A stretch of DNA of 64,000 nucleotides from Paracoccaceae bacterium (GTDB taxonomy: Bacteria; Pseudomonadota; Alphaproteobacteria; Rhodobacterales; Rhodobacteraceae): NCBI GenBank assembly GCA_014323795.1, contig JACONK010000006.1, positions 82,983 through 146,982 on the forward strand. Reading direction: 5' to 3'. Both the position numbers and the translations under genes were made by a program. The notes under the pieces were generated by a model, which did no database searches, had not been told where the DNA came from, and saw only the letters and a program-made list of their open reading frames with translations. Within the stretch, counting starts at the first letter, position 1. The number at the start of each line of letters is the position of its first letter. Shown here one piece after another: positions 45,442 through 55,715 of the stretch.

Positions 45442-46728
45442 ATGAAATTTACCAAACTGGCAGCCGCAACTGTTGCGGCAACGATGTGTGCGGGACCGGT
45501 CCTTGCAGATCTGGTGTTTCCGTCGCTTAGCTACCGTACCGGCCCTTATGCGGCGGGCGGCATACCGTTTGCGGATGGCTACGCGGATTATATGACGCTG
45601 CTCAATGAACGGGACGGCGGAATCGGTGGTGTGATGACCCGCATTCTGGAATGCGAGACGGGTTATAACACCGAAAAGGGCGTTGAATGCTACGAATCCA
45701 CCAAAGGCGAAGATGCCCTGGTCTATCAGCCGCTGTCTACCGGCATCACCTACCAGCTGATCCCGAAAGCCACGGCTGACGGCATCCCGGTGCTTTCCGC
45801 CGGCTATGGCCGGACGTCTGCCGCGAATGGCAAGGTTTTCCGCAACATTTTCAACTATCCGGCCAATTACTGGAATGCGGCATCCGGTGTTGTGAACCAT
45901 CTGCTGGAGATCAACAACGGCGACCTGACCGGCAAGAATCTTGCACTTGTCTATCATAACTCCGCCTACGGCAAGGAACCGATCCGCACACTCAGGGAAC
46001 TGTCGAAAAAGCACGGCTTTGCGCTGACACTGCTGCCCGTAGACCCCCCGGGCCAGGAACAGAAATCCCAGTGGCTGCAAATCCGCCGTGAAAAGCCGGA
46101 TTATGTGACCATGTGGGGCTGGGGCGTGATGAACCCGACCGCAATTCAGGAGGCCGCCAACATCCGCTTTCCGATGGCAAACTTCATCGGTGTCTGGTGG
46201 TCCGGTTCCGAAAACGACGTTCTGCCCGTGGGTGCTGCCGCGAACGGCTACAAGGCCGTGACCTTCCACAGCGTGGGCTCCGATTTCCCGATCTTTGACG
46301 ACATCCGGAAATATGTTGTCAACACCGGTAAGGCCGCGGGGGCGGGTGACCAGATTGGTACCGTGCTCTATAACCGTGGCCTCTACGCTGCCATGCTGGC
46401 TGCGGAGGCTGCGCGCACGGCCCAGAAAATCTCCGGCAGGGCAGAGATCACGCCCGCCGACATGCGGGACGGGATGGAAGCACTGGAAATCACCGCGCAA
46501 AGGATGGAGGAGCTCGGCATGCCGAACTTCGGTCCGGCGTTCAGCGTGTCGTGTGAAAACCACGGGGGCCCCGGCCTTGTCGCCGTGACCCAATGGGACG
46601 CGGCAGCCGGTGAGTGGGTTAAAATCTCTGACTTCAAACCGACCGATACCGGGATCATCCGACCGCTGATCCTGGAAGATTCGGAAGCTTACGCCGCTGA
46701 AAACAATATCGCGATGGGCTGCGGCTGA
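45442..46728 (+). CDS. Branched-chain-type ABC transporter substrate-binding protein
   Basis: A 428-residue periplasmic binding protein of the leucine-binding (cluster 4) fold. The ATG at 45442 follows AAGGGAGG and starts a signal peptide (MKFTKLAAATVAATMCAGPVLA). The mature part has SYRTGPYAAGGIPFADGYADYM, an insertion with Cys in ECETGYNTEKGVECYES near residue 70, and GVWWSGSENDVLPVG. Compared with amino-acid LivK it is longer by about 50 residues and resembles proteins found beside acyl-CoA ligases. Ligand unknown, probably an organic acid. livF follows 74 bp downstream. Confidence 0.9.
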   Translation: MKFTKLAAATVAATMCAGPVLADLVFPSLSYRTGPYAAGGIPFADGYADYMTLLNERDGGIGGVMTRILECETGYNTEKGVECYESTKGEDALVYQPLSTGITYQLIPKATADGIPVLSAGYGRTSAANGKVFRNIFNYPANYWNAASGVVNHLLEINNGDLTGKNLALVYHNSAYGKEPIRTLRELSKKHGFALTLLPVDPPGQEQKSQWLQIRREKPDYVTMWGWGVMNPTAIQEAANIRFPMANFIGVWWSGSENDVLPVGAAANGYKAVTFHSVGSDFPIFDDIRKYVVNTGKAAGAGDQIGTVLYNRGLYAAMLAAEAARTAQKISGRAEITPADMRDGMEALEITAQRMEELGMPNFGPAFSVSCENHGGPGLVAVTQWDAAAGEWVKISDFKPTDTGIIRPLILEDSEAYAAENNIAMGCG

Positions 46729-46801
46729 TCCGGTTTACATTGGCCGGGGGCGGCATGGTCGTCCCCGGTTCATCTGAATGCAGCAGCCTGGATATCCGAC
46801 G

Positions 46802-47623
46802 ATGCCCGACACCGGCAAGGCAGCACCCCTGCTTGAGGTGAACAATATTGAAGTGATCTACAACCACGTGATCCTCGTCCTGAAGGGGGTATCGCTGACG
46901 GTTCCGAACGGGGGTGTTACCGCGCTCCTCGGCGGCAACGGTGCTGGCAAGACGACGACGCTGAAAGCGATATCCAACCTTTTGCACTCGGAACGCGGCG
47001 CGGTGACGAAGGGTGCCATCCTCTATCGCGGTGAACGGGTCGCCGACCTGAACCCGGCGGAACTGGTAAAGCGCGGCGTGATCCAGGTTATGGAGGGTCG
47101 CCACTGCTTTGGGCACCTGACAGTGGAGGAAAACCTGCTGACCGGCAGCTATACCCGCCGTGCGTCCCGGGCAGAAATCAGGGACAGCCTGGAACTCGTT
47201 TACACCTTTTTTCCCCGTCTGAAATCTCGCCGCCGCAGCCAGGCGGGTTACACGTCCGGCGGTGAACAGCAGATGATTGCCATCGGCCGCGCCCTGATGT
47301 CGAAACCGGAAACAATTCTTCTGGACGAACCTTCCATGGGCCTTGCCCCGCAGCTGGTGGAAGAGATCTTCGGCATCGTCAAAGACCTGAACGAACAGCA
47401 GGGCGTCTCAATCCTGTTGGCGGAACAGAACACCAACCTTGCCCTGCGGTTTGCCCAATACGGCTATATTCTCGAAAACGGGCGCGTTGTGATGGATGGC
47501 CCGGCAGCGGAATTGCGGGAAAACCCGGATGTGAAAGAGTTCTACCTCGGCATGTCGGATAAGGGCCGCAAATCCTATCGCGACGTGCGCAGCTATCGTC
47601 GCCGCAAGCGCTGGCTCAGCTAG
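46802..47623 (+). CDS. livF: Branched-chain-type ABC transporter ATP-binding protein LivF
   Basis: A 273-residue ABC ATPase. Walker A GGNGAGKTTTLK is near residue 44, the signature YTSGGEQQMIAIGRAL near 152, Walker B ILLDEPSMGLAP near 173 and the switch region LLAEQNTNLALRFA near 205. An Arg/Lys-rich tail (YRRRKRWLS) is longer than usual for LivF. The ATG at 46802 is chosen since the eight upstream codons lack conservation. It completes the five-subunit importer: two ATPases, two permeases and one binding protein. Confidence 0.93.
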   Translation: MPDTGKAAPLLEVNNIEVIYNHVILVLKGVSLTVPNGGVTALLGGNGAGKTTTLKAISNLLHSERGAVTKGAILYRGERVADLNPAELVKRGVIQVMEGRHCFGHLTVEENLLTGSYTRRASRAEIRDSLELVYTFFPRLKSRRRSQAGYTSGGEQQMIAIGRALMSKPETILLDEPSMGLAPQLVEEIFGIVKDLNEQQGVSILLAEQNTNLALRFAQYGYILENGRVVMDGPAAELRENPDVKEFYLGMSDKGRKSYRDVRSYRRRKRWLS

Positions 47624-47633
47624 CACCCGGTAG

Positions 47634-47653
47634 CCGCACTGCACACCGTGCGG
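47634..47653. terminator. Weak hairpin after livF
   Basis: CCGCAC (47634-47639) and GTGCGG (47648-47653) form a 6-bp stem with an 8-base loop just after the livF stop, without a T-run. The convergent RND pump gene ends 230 bp further on. Confidence 0.3.
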
Positions 47654-47885
47654 GCAATCGGCACACGTGATATCAAGAATTCCGCGTTATAGTCCAGTCT
47701 GCGCGACCAGGAATCGGCCCCGCCCGACCTGCACCACCGGTTCGCCACAACCGGCCCGGGCAATACGCCGCTGTGTTGGCTGCTGCCTGATCCCCGGGAT
47801 ATCCTCTGTCCGCGTCCGCGCCACAACGGGTGAACCGATGACCTGTGATCGGCTGCGATGCAACGTCAATATTGTCGGGGCAGGA

Positions 47886-50800
47886 TTACCGTGGCGCAGA
47901 AACCGGTGCCCCCGTGCCGGGGCGCACAACTGTGCCCAACACAAGGGCGATCAGGACAATACCCAGCGACCCGACGGCGAGTGTCGCAAAGGTCGCCACA
48001 GACGCAGGGACGTCCCGGCCCGCCACACCAGTGGCGGATGCGGGCAGCCATGCAGGTGCTTCGCCGGTCCAGACCATGCTGCCGACCGTTGCCATAAACA
48101 GGAAGAAACTGGCGACCAGGGCCAGGCCTATGACTGTACGCAGGCCCGGGGCCCGGTGCCGCCCGAACATGCTGCGGCGAAAGGAGTGCCACAAGCGGCC
48201 CACATCCTGCTGAACAATCAGGAGCGATGGCACAACCAGCAGCACCAGAACCATCCCCAGGGCGAGCCCATAGCATAGCGTGATAATTGTGGGCTTGAGG
48301 AATTCTGCCTGCCGCGATTGCTCGAACATCAGTGGCAGCAGCCCCAGGACAGTTGTCAACGTGGTCAGCAGCACCGGTCGGAAGCGGTCTGCCGCAGCAT
48401 CGACAAGTGCCGGATATAGCCCGCGGGATCTGGAATACTCATCCACCGTCGATACCAGTACAATGGAGTCGTTGATGATGATGCCGGACATGCCCACAAA
48501 GCCGATGACCGAGAACATAGATAGCGGAATGTCCCAGTGCCAGTGACCGAAAATCGCACCGATCAGGCCGAAAGGGATTACCGCCATTACGACAAGAGGG
48601 CGCGTCCAGCTGGCAAATATCCAGGTGAGTGTCAGGAAAATTCCGAAAAGGCACAGGGCAAAACCCAGTAGCACATCGTTCATAAAATCCTGCTCCTGTG
48701 CCGCCAGGCCACCCAGCTGCCATTCAATGCCCATGTCTGCCGCAATCCCTGGCAGGATTGCCTGTTGCAGCTCTGTCCTGATCTCGTCTGCACGGACCGG
48801 GTCATCTTCGGCAATATCACCGGTGACAGAAATCAGCGGCAGGCCGTTCTCACGCCGCACCATCGAAAAGCCAATGTCAGTGCTGACAGTGACAATATCC
48901 GCCAAAGGTACGTAGGCCCCGCCAGGGGCGCGCAGGCGCGTGCGATCCAGGAAGTCGGCGGTCAGTTCCTCTTGCGGCAGGCGCACGGTGATTTTGCCGG
49001 TGCGCAGGCCGACGGGGAAGCGCGCCGCCTCAATCCCGTTCAGACGCGACCGCAGTTCGTCCCCGATCCGGTCAATCGTGAAACCGAGTGCCTGGCCCTG
49101 CGGCGTCAGTTCCAGCACCAGCTCTTCCTTGTCGTAGGCCATGGTATCCTCAACGGCCGAGATTTCCGGATACCTGGAAAGTGCCCCTTGCAACGCTTCC
49201 GACGCGGCTTTCAACACGTCGGGCGTTGCGCCGTAAATCTGCACGTCAAGCGCGTCGCCGCCCGGACCCGTACGCCATCCGCGGAAGCTCAGAACCTCGA
49301 CCATCGGGTGGTTACGAACCTCCTCCTGTATGCTGGCAAGCAGTACAAAAGACGGATAAGGACGGTCGTCACGATCAATCAGTTCAATCGCGATGGAGCC
49401 AAGCAGTTCCTTGTCTTTCGTGTCTGATTGCGCGAGTGCACGACCGGTGTTCCCGCCTACCTCTGCCAGGACATGGATGACCGGGTTCCGCCCGTATTCC
49501 TGTTCGTAGTGTCTGGCTACCGTGTCGACGGCGCGCTGCAGCTCTCGCATCATTGCAAGCGTGTCTTCCCGTGTGGCACCCGACAACATGGCGAAATTAC
49601 CTGAAATCGAAGAGCGCTCCGGCGCGTTGAAAAAACGCCAGCGCACATCGCCCGATAAAAAGAGTGCCGCCTGCGTGGCCAACAGCAGAACCATCCCGGC
49701 AATCACCGGGTAGCGGAAGAACAGGACCAGGCTGATAAAACGGCGGAAAACCACGCGCCTGAACCAGTCAAAGCCCCGATTAAAGAGCATTGACGGAACA
49801 TCATACCAGCTCTTGTCATGTACGTTGCGCAGCGCGTGGCACATATGGTTGGGCAGGATGATGAAACATTCCATCAAAGAGGCCAGCAATACCACGATCA
49901 CCGTGAAGGGGATGTCACCGATCAGTTCGCCAAACCTGCCACCTACGGCGGTAATGCCGAAAAAGGCGATGACCGTAGTGACGGTGGCCGAAAATACCGG
50001 CGGGGCCATCCGTATGGCGGCGTTCTCCGCCGCCTGCACAGGGGATTCGCCCAGTTGTCGCACCCTGAAATCAGCGTGCTCACCGACAACGATGGCGTCA
50101 TCCACCACGATGCCCAGCGTGATGATCAGCCCGAAGAGCGATATCATATTCAGCGTCAGCCCGAAGGCATACATCATCGCGATGGCTGCGAACATGGCCA
50201 CCGGAATGCCTGCCGCAACCCAGAACGCGGTACGTGCATTCAGGAACATGAACAGCAGGCCGACCACCAGCAGCAGCCCGAGTGCGCCATTGTCGATCAG
50301 GATATCCAGTCGGTCGGTGATGTATTCCGCACGGGTTCGGATCAGTTCAATTGCCACACTGTCGGGCAAGGTGGCCTGCATATCGGCCGCCACCTCTTCA
50401 ACCCGGTGCTGTAGCCTGATTGCGTCGCTGCGGGTCGACCGATCCACCCGGATTGAGACCGCCGGGTGTTCGCCCACGTAATAGGCCCGGTTATAACTTG
50501 CCCCCTTGGTCACCACCCGGCCCACGTCGCGTACGCGCAGCCTGGATCCGTCAGGGTTTGAACGCACCACGATCTCTTCCACGTCTTCAGCAGTGCGTTT
50601 TTCGATACCGGTGCGCACTCGGCCGGTGCCGCCGGCCAGGGCACCGGCCGGGTCGGCTTCGGCCTCTTCACCGATGGCGGCAGCGATTTCGCGCAAGGTG
50701 ATATCGTGGCGGATCAGGCTCAATTCCGGCACGTCGATGAAAATTTCCGGCGCACTGACGCCCCGGATGGTCGTGCGCGTAACCCCTTCGCGAAAGAGCC

Positions 50801-51302
50801 GGGCACTGAATTCATCGGCAAACCGGCTGAGTTGTGCCACCGATACGGGGCCGGAAATCACTACATCTGTAACCCGGTCACGCCAGGCGTTGCGATAGAC
50901 TTTGGGCTCTTCAATGCCTTCAGGCAGTCCGGTGACCAAATCAACGGCGGCCATCACGTCCTCGGTGGCACGGCCCATGTCCCAGTTGGCTTCGAAATCA
51001 AGCCGGATACGGGCACGTCCCTCCGTCGCAGTGGAATAGGTGCCCTTAACGCCTTCCACCCCGAGCAGCGGAGGTTCAATCACGGAGACAACGGCGTTGT
51101 CCACATCTTCCGGTCCCGCACCCTCCCACCTGATCGACACGGTTACGCTATCGAGAATGACGTCCGGGAAGAACTGGGTGCGAATCTGCGTGGCCGATGT
51201 CACGCCGAGTATAACCATTATGACCAAAAGCAGGTGCGCTGCGGTTCTGTGGCGGATAAAATAGCCCGGTATGCTGCGGGTGCGATCAGGTGTGGTGCGC
51301 AT
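47886..51302 (-). CDS. RND efflux transporter permease (AcrB/MexF-like)
   Basis: A 1138-residue proton-driven RND pump with twelve membrane segments and two large periplasmic loops. The first helix follows MRTTPDRTRSIPGYFIRHR; the transmembrane helix 4 motif ISLFGLIITLGIVVDDAIVVGE near residue 390 has the proton-relay Asp pair, and FSVIGFVGMSGIIINDSIVLV near 920 is its repeat. It should export drugs, solvents or metabolites together with the adaptor encoded just upstream (144-bp spacer). No outer-membrane TolC partner is in the window. The tail is about 80 residues longer than typical RND pumps. Confidence 0.95.
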   Translation of the reverse strand: MRTTPDRTRSIPGYFIRHRTAAHLLLVIMVILGVTSATQIRTQFFPDVILDSVTVSIRWEGAGPEDVDNAVVSVIEPPLLGVEGVKGTYSTATEGRARIRLDFEANWDMGRATEDVMAAVDLVTGLPEGIEEPKVYRNAWRDRVTDVVISGPVSVAQLSRFADEFSARLFREGVTRTTIRGVSAPEIFIDVPELSLIRHDITLREIAAAIGEEAEADPAGALAGGTGRVRTGIEKRTAEDVEEIVVRSNPDGSRLRVRDVGRVVTKGASYNRAYYVGEHPAVSIRVDRSTRSDAIRLQHRVEEVAADMQATLPDSVAIELIRTRAEYITDRLDILIDNGALGLLLVVGLLFMFLNARTAFWVAAGIPVAMFAAIAMMYAFGLTLNMISLFGLIITLGIVVDDAIVVGEHADFRVRQLGESPVQAAENAAIRMAPPVFSATVTTVIAFFGITAVGGRFGELIGDIPFTVIVVLLASLMECFIILPNHMCHALRNVHDKSWYDVPSMLFNRGFDWFRRVVFRRFISLVLFFRYPVIAGMVLLLATQAALFLSGDVRWRFFNAPERSSISGNFAMLSGATREDTLAMMRELQRAVDTVARHYEQEYGRNPVIHVLAEVGGNTGRALAQSDTKDKELLGSIAIELIDRDDRPYPSFVLLASIQEEVRNHPMVEVLSFRGWRTGPGGDALDVQIYGATPDVLKAASEALQGALSRYPEISAVEDTMAYDKEELVLELTPQGQALGFTIDRIGDELRSRLNGIEAARFPVGLRTGKITVRLPQEELTADFLDRTRLRAPGGAYVPLADIVTVSTDIGFSMVRRENGLPLISVTGDIAEDDPVRADEIRTELQQAILPGIAADMGIEWQLGGLAAQEQDFMNDVLLGFALCLFGIFLTLTWIFASWTRPLVVMAVIPFGLIGAIFGHWHWDIPLSMFSVIGFVGMSGIIINDSIVLVSTVDEYSRSRGLYPALVDAAADRFRPVLLTTLTTVLGLLPLMFEQSRQAEFLKPTIITLCYGLALGMVLVLLVVPSLLIVQQDVGRLWHSFRRSMFGRHRAPGLRTVIGLALVASFFLFMATVGSMVWTGEAPAWLPASATGVAGRDVPASVATFATLAVGSLGIVLIALVLGTVVRPGTGAPVSAPR

Positions 51303-51446
51303 ATCAGCCGCCCCTTTGCCGGGTTGTGGGATAGACTATGGTCTTCGGCAGGCGTTCCTGAACTTTTTTGGTCATCATCGTGGCACACTTCGGAATCGCA
51401 TCAGGGGACAGCGTGTTCGGGTGACAGTTCTTGCATTTTCACGTTC

Positions 51447-52724
51447 TTACCGGGTGTGGTCTTCAAGTGTTTGCGGGCGCACCTTGATACCTGCACCCAG
51501 TTGCGGGGCGCGAGTCAGCACGATCTGCCGTCCGGCGATGTCGCCGACCTTGATCAGCACATCGTCGCCTTGCTTGCGCACAATACTTACACGGGCTGCT
51601 TCAAGCCGGTTGCCGGTGCCAATCAGCAGAACATCGCCGAAGTTGGAGATAGCAGTTGCCGGAATGCGGGCCACATCAGCAACCGGTGGTTCGGTGAGAA
51701 TAACCGAAACGAAGTCACCCGGACGGATCGTCAGCATCGGGGCAGAACCCAGTTTTGCAAAAATCTCCCGCCCCGTTTTACCTGCACCCACCGCGGCAGA
51801 GACACGATCAATCTGCGCGGTGAACTCTGCCCCGCCGAAACCGATGCGCAGGTCAGTGTCCCGCACACCGGCATCACTGGTGGACAGGGAGGCAAATTCG
51901 TCATTCGATACGCGAAAGGATACTTCCAGCGCGTCCGGATCGATCAGTTTACCCACCTGTTCGTTTGCGTTCACCAGACGCCCCGGCACGACAGACACTT
52001 CTGCAAGAACGCCGGCGAATTCTGCATGAACTTCGGTATCAGCCAACATGCGGGCTGCCTCATCCCGACTGATCTTGCGCCGCTCCACCATGTTTTTTGT
52101 CCGCACGATGCGGGCCTCGGCGTTTGACAGGCTCAGGCGTTTTGACAGCAGGGCTTGTTTTGCGCCGGCGGTTGCCAGCTCTGCCGTTTCCATGGCGGCA
52201 TCAGTACCCACACCGCGGCTGCGAAGGTTATCCTGCCGTTCCATTGCGGCCTTGCGCAGGGCAAATTGGCTTTCAGCCGCACGTACTTCTGCGATGGCAA
52301 GGGTCTTCATACGCTGCGCATCGGCCATATCTGCCTCCGCTTCGTCCAGTTCATTTTCGGTAATCGCCAGGCGGCTTTTCGCGTTGGCCGGGTTGGTCTG
52401 GAACAGCAGTTCCCCTTCCCTGACGAAGCCGCCTTCACGGAAGTTGTCCGACAGGCGCACAATTTCTCCGCCCGCGGTGGCGCGCAGCTCCAATGTGCGG
52501 CCGGAGATGACCTCGCCAAACGTCATGATCACTGGCGACCGGATGCCCGGTTCAACCTGCATCACCTCAACGGAAAAAATTCGTTCCTGATCCCGGGGCG
52601 GGCCATTCGGGCGGGTCTGCCGCTGCTCATATGCGTCGAAAACAGTGCGGGCGGCAAGCACCAGAAACCCCAGTGTCAGGGTCAAAAGGAAAAGCCCCGT
52701 CAGGGACCGGACCAGAAACCGCAT
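51447..52724 (-). CDS. RND efflux periplasmic adaptor subunit (HlyD/AcrA-type)
   Basis: A 425-residue membrane-fusion protein. MRFLVRSLTGLFLLTLTLGFLVLAART at the N-terminus is an anchor helix or signal, starting at the ATG 52724. The barrel-sandwich segments GEVISGRTLELRATAGGEIV and TEVHAEFAGVLAEVSVVPG flank a coiled-coil hairpin rich in Ala, Glu and Arg (residues about 140-230), and the beta-barrel with RPGDFVSVIL follows. It links the RND pump, encoded downstream, to an outer-membrane channel. Probably the first gene of the two-gene operon. Confidence 0.92.
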   Translation of the reverse strand: MRFLVRSLTGLFLLTLTLGFLVLAARTVFDAYEQRQTRPNGPPRDQERIFSVEVMQVEPGIRSPVIMTFGEVISGRTLELRATAGGEIVRLSDNFREGGFVREGELLFQTNPANAKSRLAITENELDEAEADMADAQRMKTLAIAEVRAAESQFALRKAAMERQDNLRSRGVGTDAAMETAELATAGAKQALLSKRLSLSNAEARIVRTKNMVERRKISRDEAARMLADTEVHAEFAGVLAEVSVVPGRLVNANEQVGKLIDPDALEVSFRVSNDEFASLSTSDAGVRDTDLRIGFGGAEFTAQIDRVSAAVGAGKTGREIFAKLGSAPMLTIRPGDFVSVILTEPPVADVARIPATAISNFGDVLLIGTGNRLEAARVSIVRKQGDDVLIKVGDIAGRQIVLTRAPQLGAGIKVRPQTLEDHTR

Positions 52725-53292
52725 ATTGTACCGAAACCTTGCCGATGCTGTGCGCAAGCCTGATATGTTTCAAAAATAGCAGTCAGCCGCAAAAATAAAT
52801 CAATCTCGGTTCGGGCTCCGTTGTTGATTGCCACCCAGGAAAAATCCGTCAGGTGAAGGGCGGCTTCACGACAGCCCGGCCCGAAGGCCGTGGCTGTTCT
52901 TTGTCAAGAGTCTTCCAGGACTTTCTTCCTGTGCCTAATCCCGCTGTTATTTCCGGGCCCCGAAGGTGCCGACAAGACCATCTTTTATAAAAGTACCTGC
53001 GGTGCCCTGGTGGTTCCTGCCATGTTTGGATTGTGCGTTAACTTAATAGGGATGTTCAAGGGAATATTCAGCATACCGGGCCCGTCCGATGGTGCCGTCG
53101 CCGGGTGTGCGGGGCAGAGTATTGATCCCTGGCCTGGCCAGAAAAGCAAAGCCCGTATTTTTTATTGATTTCTGTGTTTTCGGGCATGAAAATCCTGTCT
53201 GTTTCAAGGAAGCACAGGCGATTCCCAACGGGCAGGATTACACCTGCAGGCATCCGATCCGTCATCGGCCCGGTCGCTGGTGGTTTGCAAGG
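52725..53292. other. 568-bp intergenic region without a recognisable gene
   Basis: Divergence-free spacer between the adaptor start and the moaB stop. Short open frames on both strands show no motifs. Composition is mixed, with AT-richer patches near 52780-52805 and 53155-53175; the adaptor promoter should be at its left end. Confidence 0.45.
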
Positions 53293-53823
53293 TCATTTTC
53301 GGTGCCTGTGCTCTTCAAGCCGCGGCATGATTTCCACGAAATTGCAGGGCTTGTGTCGGTAATCAAACTGGTGGCGCAAGATGCCGTCCCACCCATCCTT
53401 GCAGGCCCCCGGGGAGCCGGGCAGGGCAAACAGGCACGTGCCGTGCGCCACCCCCGCGCAGGCACGGGACTGGATGGCGGAGGTGCCAATCTTTTCCGCC
53501 GAAATCATGGTGAAATAGCTGGAAAAGGCATCCATTTCCTTTTCGTAGACATCCCGGTGAGCCTCCACCGTCACGTCCCGACCCGTAAGGCCTGTTCCAC
53601 CGGTGGAAATCACGGCATCGATTCCGGGATCGGTGCACCAGATGCGCAGCTGATCGGCGATCCTTGCCCTGTCATCGGGCAGGATCTTCCGGTCGGCTAG
53701 GATATGGCCATCGCCTGTCAACCGGTCTTGCAGAACCTGGCCCGATCTGTCTTCGGCCAGGTTGCGGCTGTCAGATACCGTCAGCACTGCAATGCGTAGG
53801 GGGATGAATTCGCGTTTTGCCAT
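53293..53823 (-). CDS. moaB: Molybdenum cofactor biosynthesis protein B (MoaB)
   Basis: A 176-residue MoaB/MogA-fold protein that binds or adenylates molybdopterin. DAVISTGGTGLTGRDVT near residue 70 (with the TGG and GRD residues), IQSRACAGVAHGTCLFALPGSPGA near 120 and the IAVLTVSDSR N-terminal strand are the family motifs. Its ATG overlaps the stop of the UDG gene (TGATG). Relevant here because the window also has a molybdenum formate dehydrogenase. Length is typical. Confidence 0.93.
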   Translation of the reverse strand: MAKREFIPLRIAVLTVSDSRNLAEDRSGQVLQDRLTGDGHILADRKILPDDRARIADQLRIWCTDPGIDAVISTGGTGLTGRDVTVEAHRDVYEKEMDAFSSYFTMISAEKIGTSAIQSRACAGVAHGTCLFALPGSPGACKDGWDGILRHQFDYRHKPCNFVEIMPRLEEHRHRK

Positions 53824-54623
53824 CAGGGGAGCCGCGCTTTCAGGGTTAACAGGTCCGTCCAGCAGTCGCGCTTGCGGATTGGGTCGCGCAGAACAAACGC
53901 CGGGTGCAGCATCGGCAGGGTCAGGCGGCCCTGTACCTCCACCCACTTGCCTCGCAGGCGCGTGATGCCCTTGCGACCCAGAAGTGCCTGGCAGGCGATA
54001 TTGCCCATAGGCACGAGGATATCCGGATCAGCGAGCGCGATGTGGCGTTGCAGGAACGGCAGCATCATGGCGATTTCGTCGGGTTCCGGATCGCGGTTCT
54101 GTGGCGGGCGCCACGGAACAACATTGGTGATATAAAGCGCGTCGGCACCGTCTTTTTCCCGACTTAGCCCGATGGCCGCGAACATGCGGTCAAGCATCTG
54201 GCCCGCCCGACCCACGAAAGGCTTTCCCTGAACATCCTCATCCCGGCCTGGCCCTTCGCCCACGATCATCACCCGTGCCGTCGGGTTTCCGTCTGCAAAG
54301 ACAAGATTTCGCGCCCCTTTTTTGAGCGCACAGTGGTCAAAAGAATCCATGGCCTTGCGCAGCGCGCAGAGCGTATCGGCACGATCAGCCATGATGCGTG
54401 CGATGTCCGGCGCGGCCTTTTCCACCTCCGGCATGGCCCGGGCCATCGATACGGGCCGGATGTTTGAAGTGGTCCCCATCCCTGCCATGGGCGGCGGCGG
54501 TGCGGCCTCATACCGGTTGATCGGCTCATCGCCGATGGGGCAGGTCACGCCCATCTCCACCTGCCAGGCAAGCATGGCAAGCGCGTCTTCATGGGTCAGG
54601 CAGGGCGCGTCCGGCAAAGTCAT
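53823..54623 (-). CDS. Uracil-DNA glycosylase family protein (family 4-like)
   Basis: A 266-residue UDG superfamily enzyme that removes uracil from DNA. The motif A GEGPGRDEDVQGKPFVGRAG near residue 120 and the motif B-like HPAFVLRDPIRK near 238, with PWRPPQNRDPEP, indicate family 4/5-type thermophile-like enzymes. The usual N-terminal Cys pair for the Fe-S cluster is only partly present (a Cys in HCALKKGARN near 98), so cluster binding is uncertain. The gene directly precedes moaB with a TGATG overlap, an arrangement common in Rhodobacterales. Confidence 0.88.
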   Translation of the reverse strand: MTLPDAPCLTHEDALAMLAWQVEMGVTCPIGDEPINRYEAAPPPPMAGMGTTSNIRPVSMARAMPEVEKAAPDIARIMADRADTLCALRKAMDSFDHCALKKGARNLVFADGNPTARVMIVGEGPGRDEDVQGKPFVGRAGQMLDRMFAAIGLSREKDGADALYITNVVPWRPPQNRDPEPDEIAMMLPFLQRHIALADPDILVPMGNIACQALLGRKGITRLRGKWVEVQGRLTLPMLHPAFVLRDPIRKRDCWTDLLTLKARLP

Positions 54624-54782
54624 ACCTTCAGCCTATCCGGCCCGGGTCAGAAAGAAAAGAACCCGGGTGCGGATTCAAGGCCGCAAATCCCCACCCATCC
54701 TGACGGACCGGCGGTGCTGCAATGCCCCTTGCCACCTTACCGGCCCGCGTTTACAATCGGGTAACGGTGATTTGAGGGCTGC

Positions 54783-55715
54783 ATGGGGCTTCAATCCAGG
54801 CATCTTCTGGGGATTGAACAGGTTGCCCCGGCTGACATTACCGCGATTCTCGATCTTGCCGATATTTACGCTGAGCAGAACCGGCAACCGTGCGCCCGTG
54901 CGAATCCGTTGGCCGGCAAAACCCAGATCAATCTGTTTCTTGAAAATTCCACCCGCACACAGGCGAGTTTTGAACTGGCGGGCAAACGGCTGGGGGCGGA
55001 TGTGATAAACATGTCTGTCAGCACCTCGTCGGTCGCCAAGGGCGAGACCCTGATCGACACCGCACTGACGCTCAACGCCATGCACCCGGACCTGCTTGTG
55101 ATACGGCACCCGAGTTCCGGTGCGGTTGACCTTCTGTCGCAAAAGGTGAACTGCGTCGTATTGAACGGCGGAGACGGGCACCACGAACATCCCACACAGG
55201 CACTTTTGGATGCGCTGACAATCCGCCGTGCCGTTGGGCGGCTCGACGGGCTGACAGTTGCAATCTGCGGCGACATTTCCCACAGTCGCGTGGCCCGGTC
55301 GAACATCTTTCTTCTGCGCAAGATGGGCAGCACTGTCCGCCTGATCGCCCCGCGTACGCTGCTGCCATCCGGTGCGGCGGAACTGGACGTTGAGATCTAT
55401 GACGACATGGCCGATGGACTGAAAGACGTTGACGTGGTGATGATGCTGCGCCTGCAGCTGGAACGCATGGACGGTGCCTTCATTCCCTCCGCACGCGAAT
55501 ACCACCATCGCTGGGGCCTGACCGCGCAAAAGCTGAGTCATGCCCGGCCAGAGGCCATCGTGATGCATCCCGGGCCGATAAACCGGGGCATTGAAATTGA
55601 CGGGGAGATCGCCGACGATATCAATCGATCCGTCATCCACGAACAGGTTGAAATGGGTGTCGCCGTCCGCATGGCCGCAATGGACATGCTGGTGTGCGGC
55701 AGGGCAAAGAGCTGA
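54783..55715 (+). CDS. pyrB: Aspartate carbamoyltransferase catalytic subunit (PyrB)
   Basis: A 310-residue enzyme making carbamoyl-aspartate in pyrimidine synthesis. The carbamoyl-phosphate loop is [18 protein letters not shown] near residue 53 (with Gln after STRT), followed by [11 protein letters not shown] near 138 and [11 protein letters not shown] near 260 with the aspartate-binding residues. The start ATG 54783 opens [13 protein letters not shown]. It is followed without gap by orfA, orfB and the pyrC homologue, so these form one operon. Type II ATCases of this group associate with inactive dihydroorotase-like partners, as the neighbour suggests. Confidence 0.96.
   Translation: MGLQSRHLLGIEQVAPADITAILDLADIYAEQNRQPCARANPLAGKTQINLFLENSTRTQASFELAGKRLGADVINMSVSTSSVAKGETLIDTALTLNAMHPDLLVIRHPSSGAVDLLSQKVNCVVLNGGDGHHEHPTQALLDALTIRRAVGRLDGLTVAICGDISHSRVARSNIFLLRKMGSTVRLIAPRTLLPSGAAELDVEIYDDMADGLKDVDVVMMLRLQLERMDGAFIPSAREYHHRWGLTAQKLSHARPEAIVMHPGPINRGIEIDGEIADDINRSVIHEQVEMGVAVRMAAMDMLVCGRAKS

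Noticed and set aside
47640..47885. RNA gene in the livF-RND spacer
   Set aside because: No cloverleaf, long stem or T-run that would support a tRNA or structured RNA could be found.
53043..53265. Short minus-strand ORFs in the spacer before moaB
   Set aside because: Overlapping frames of similar length occur on both strands, without ribosome-binding sites or motifs.
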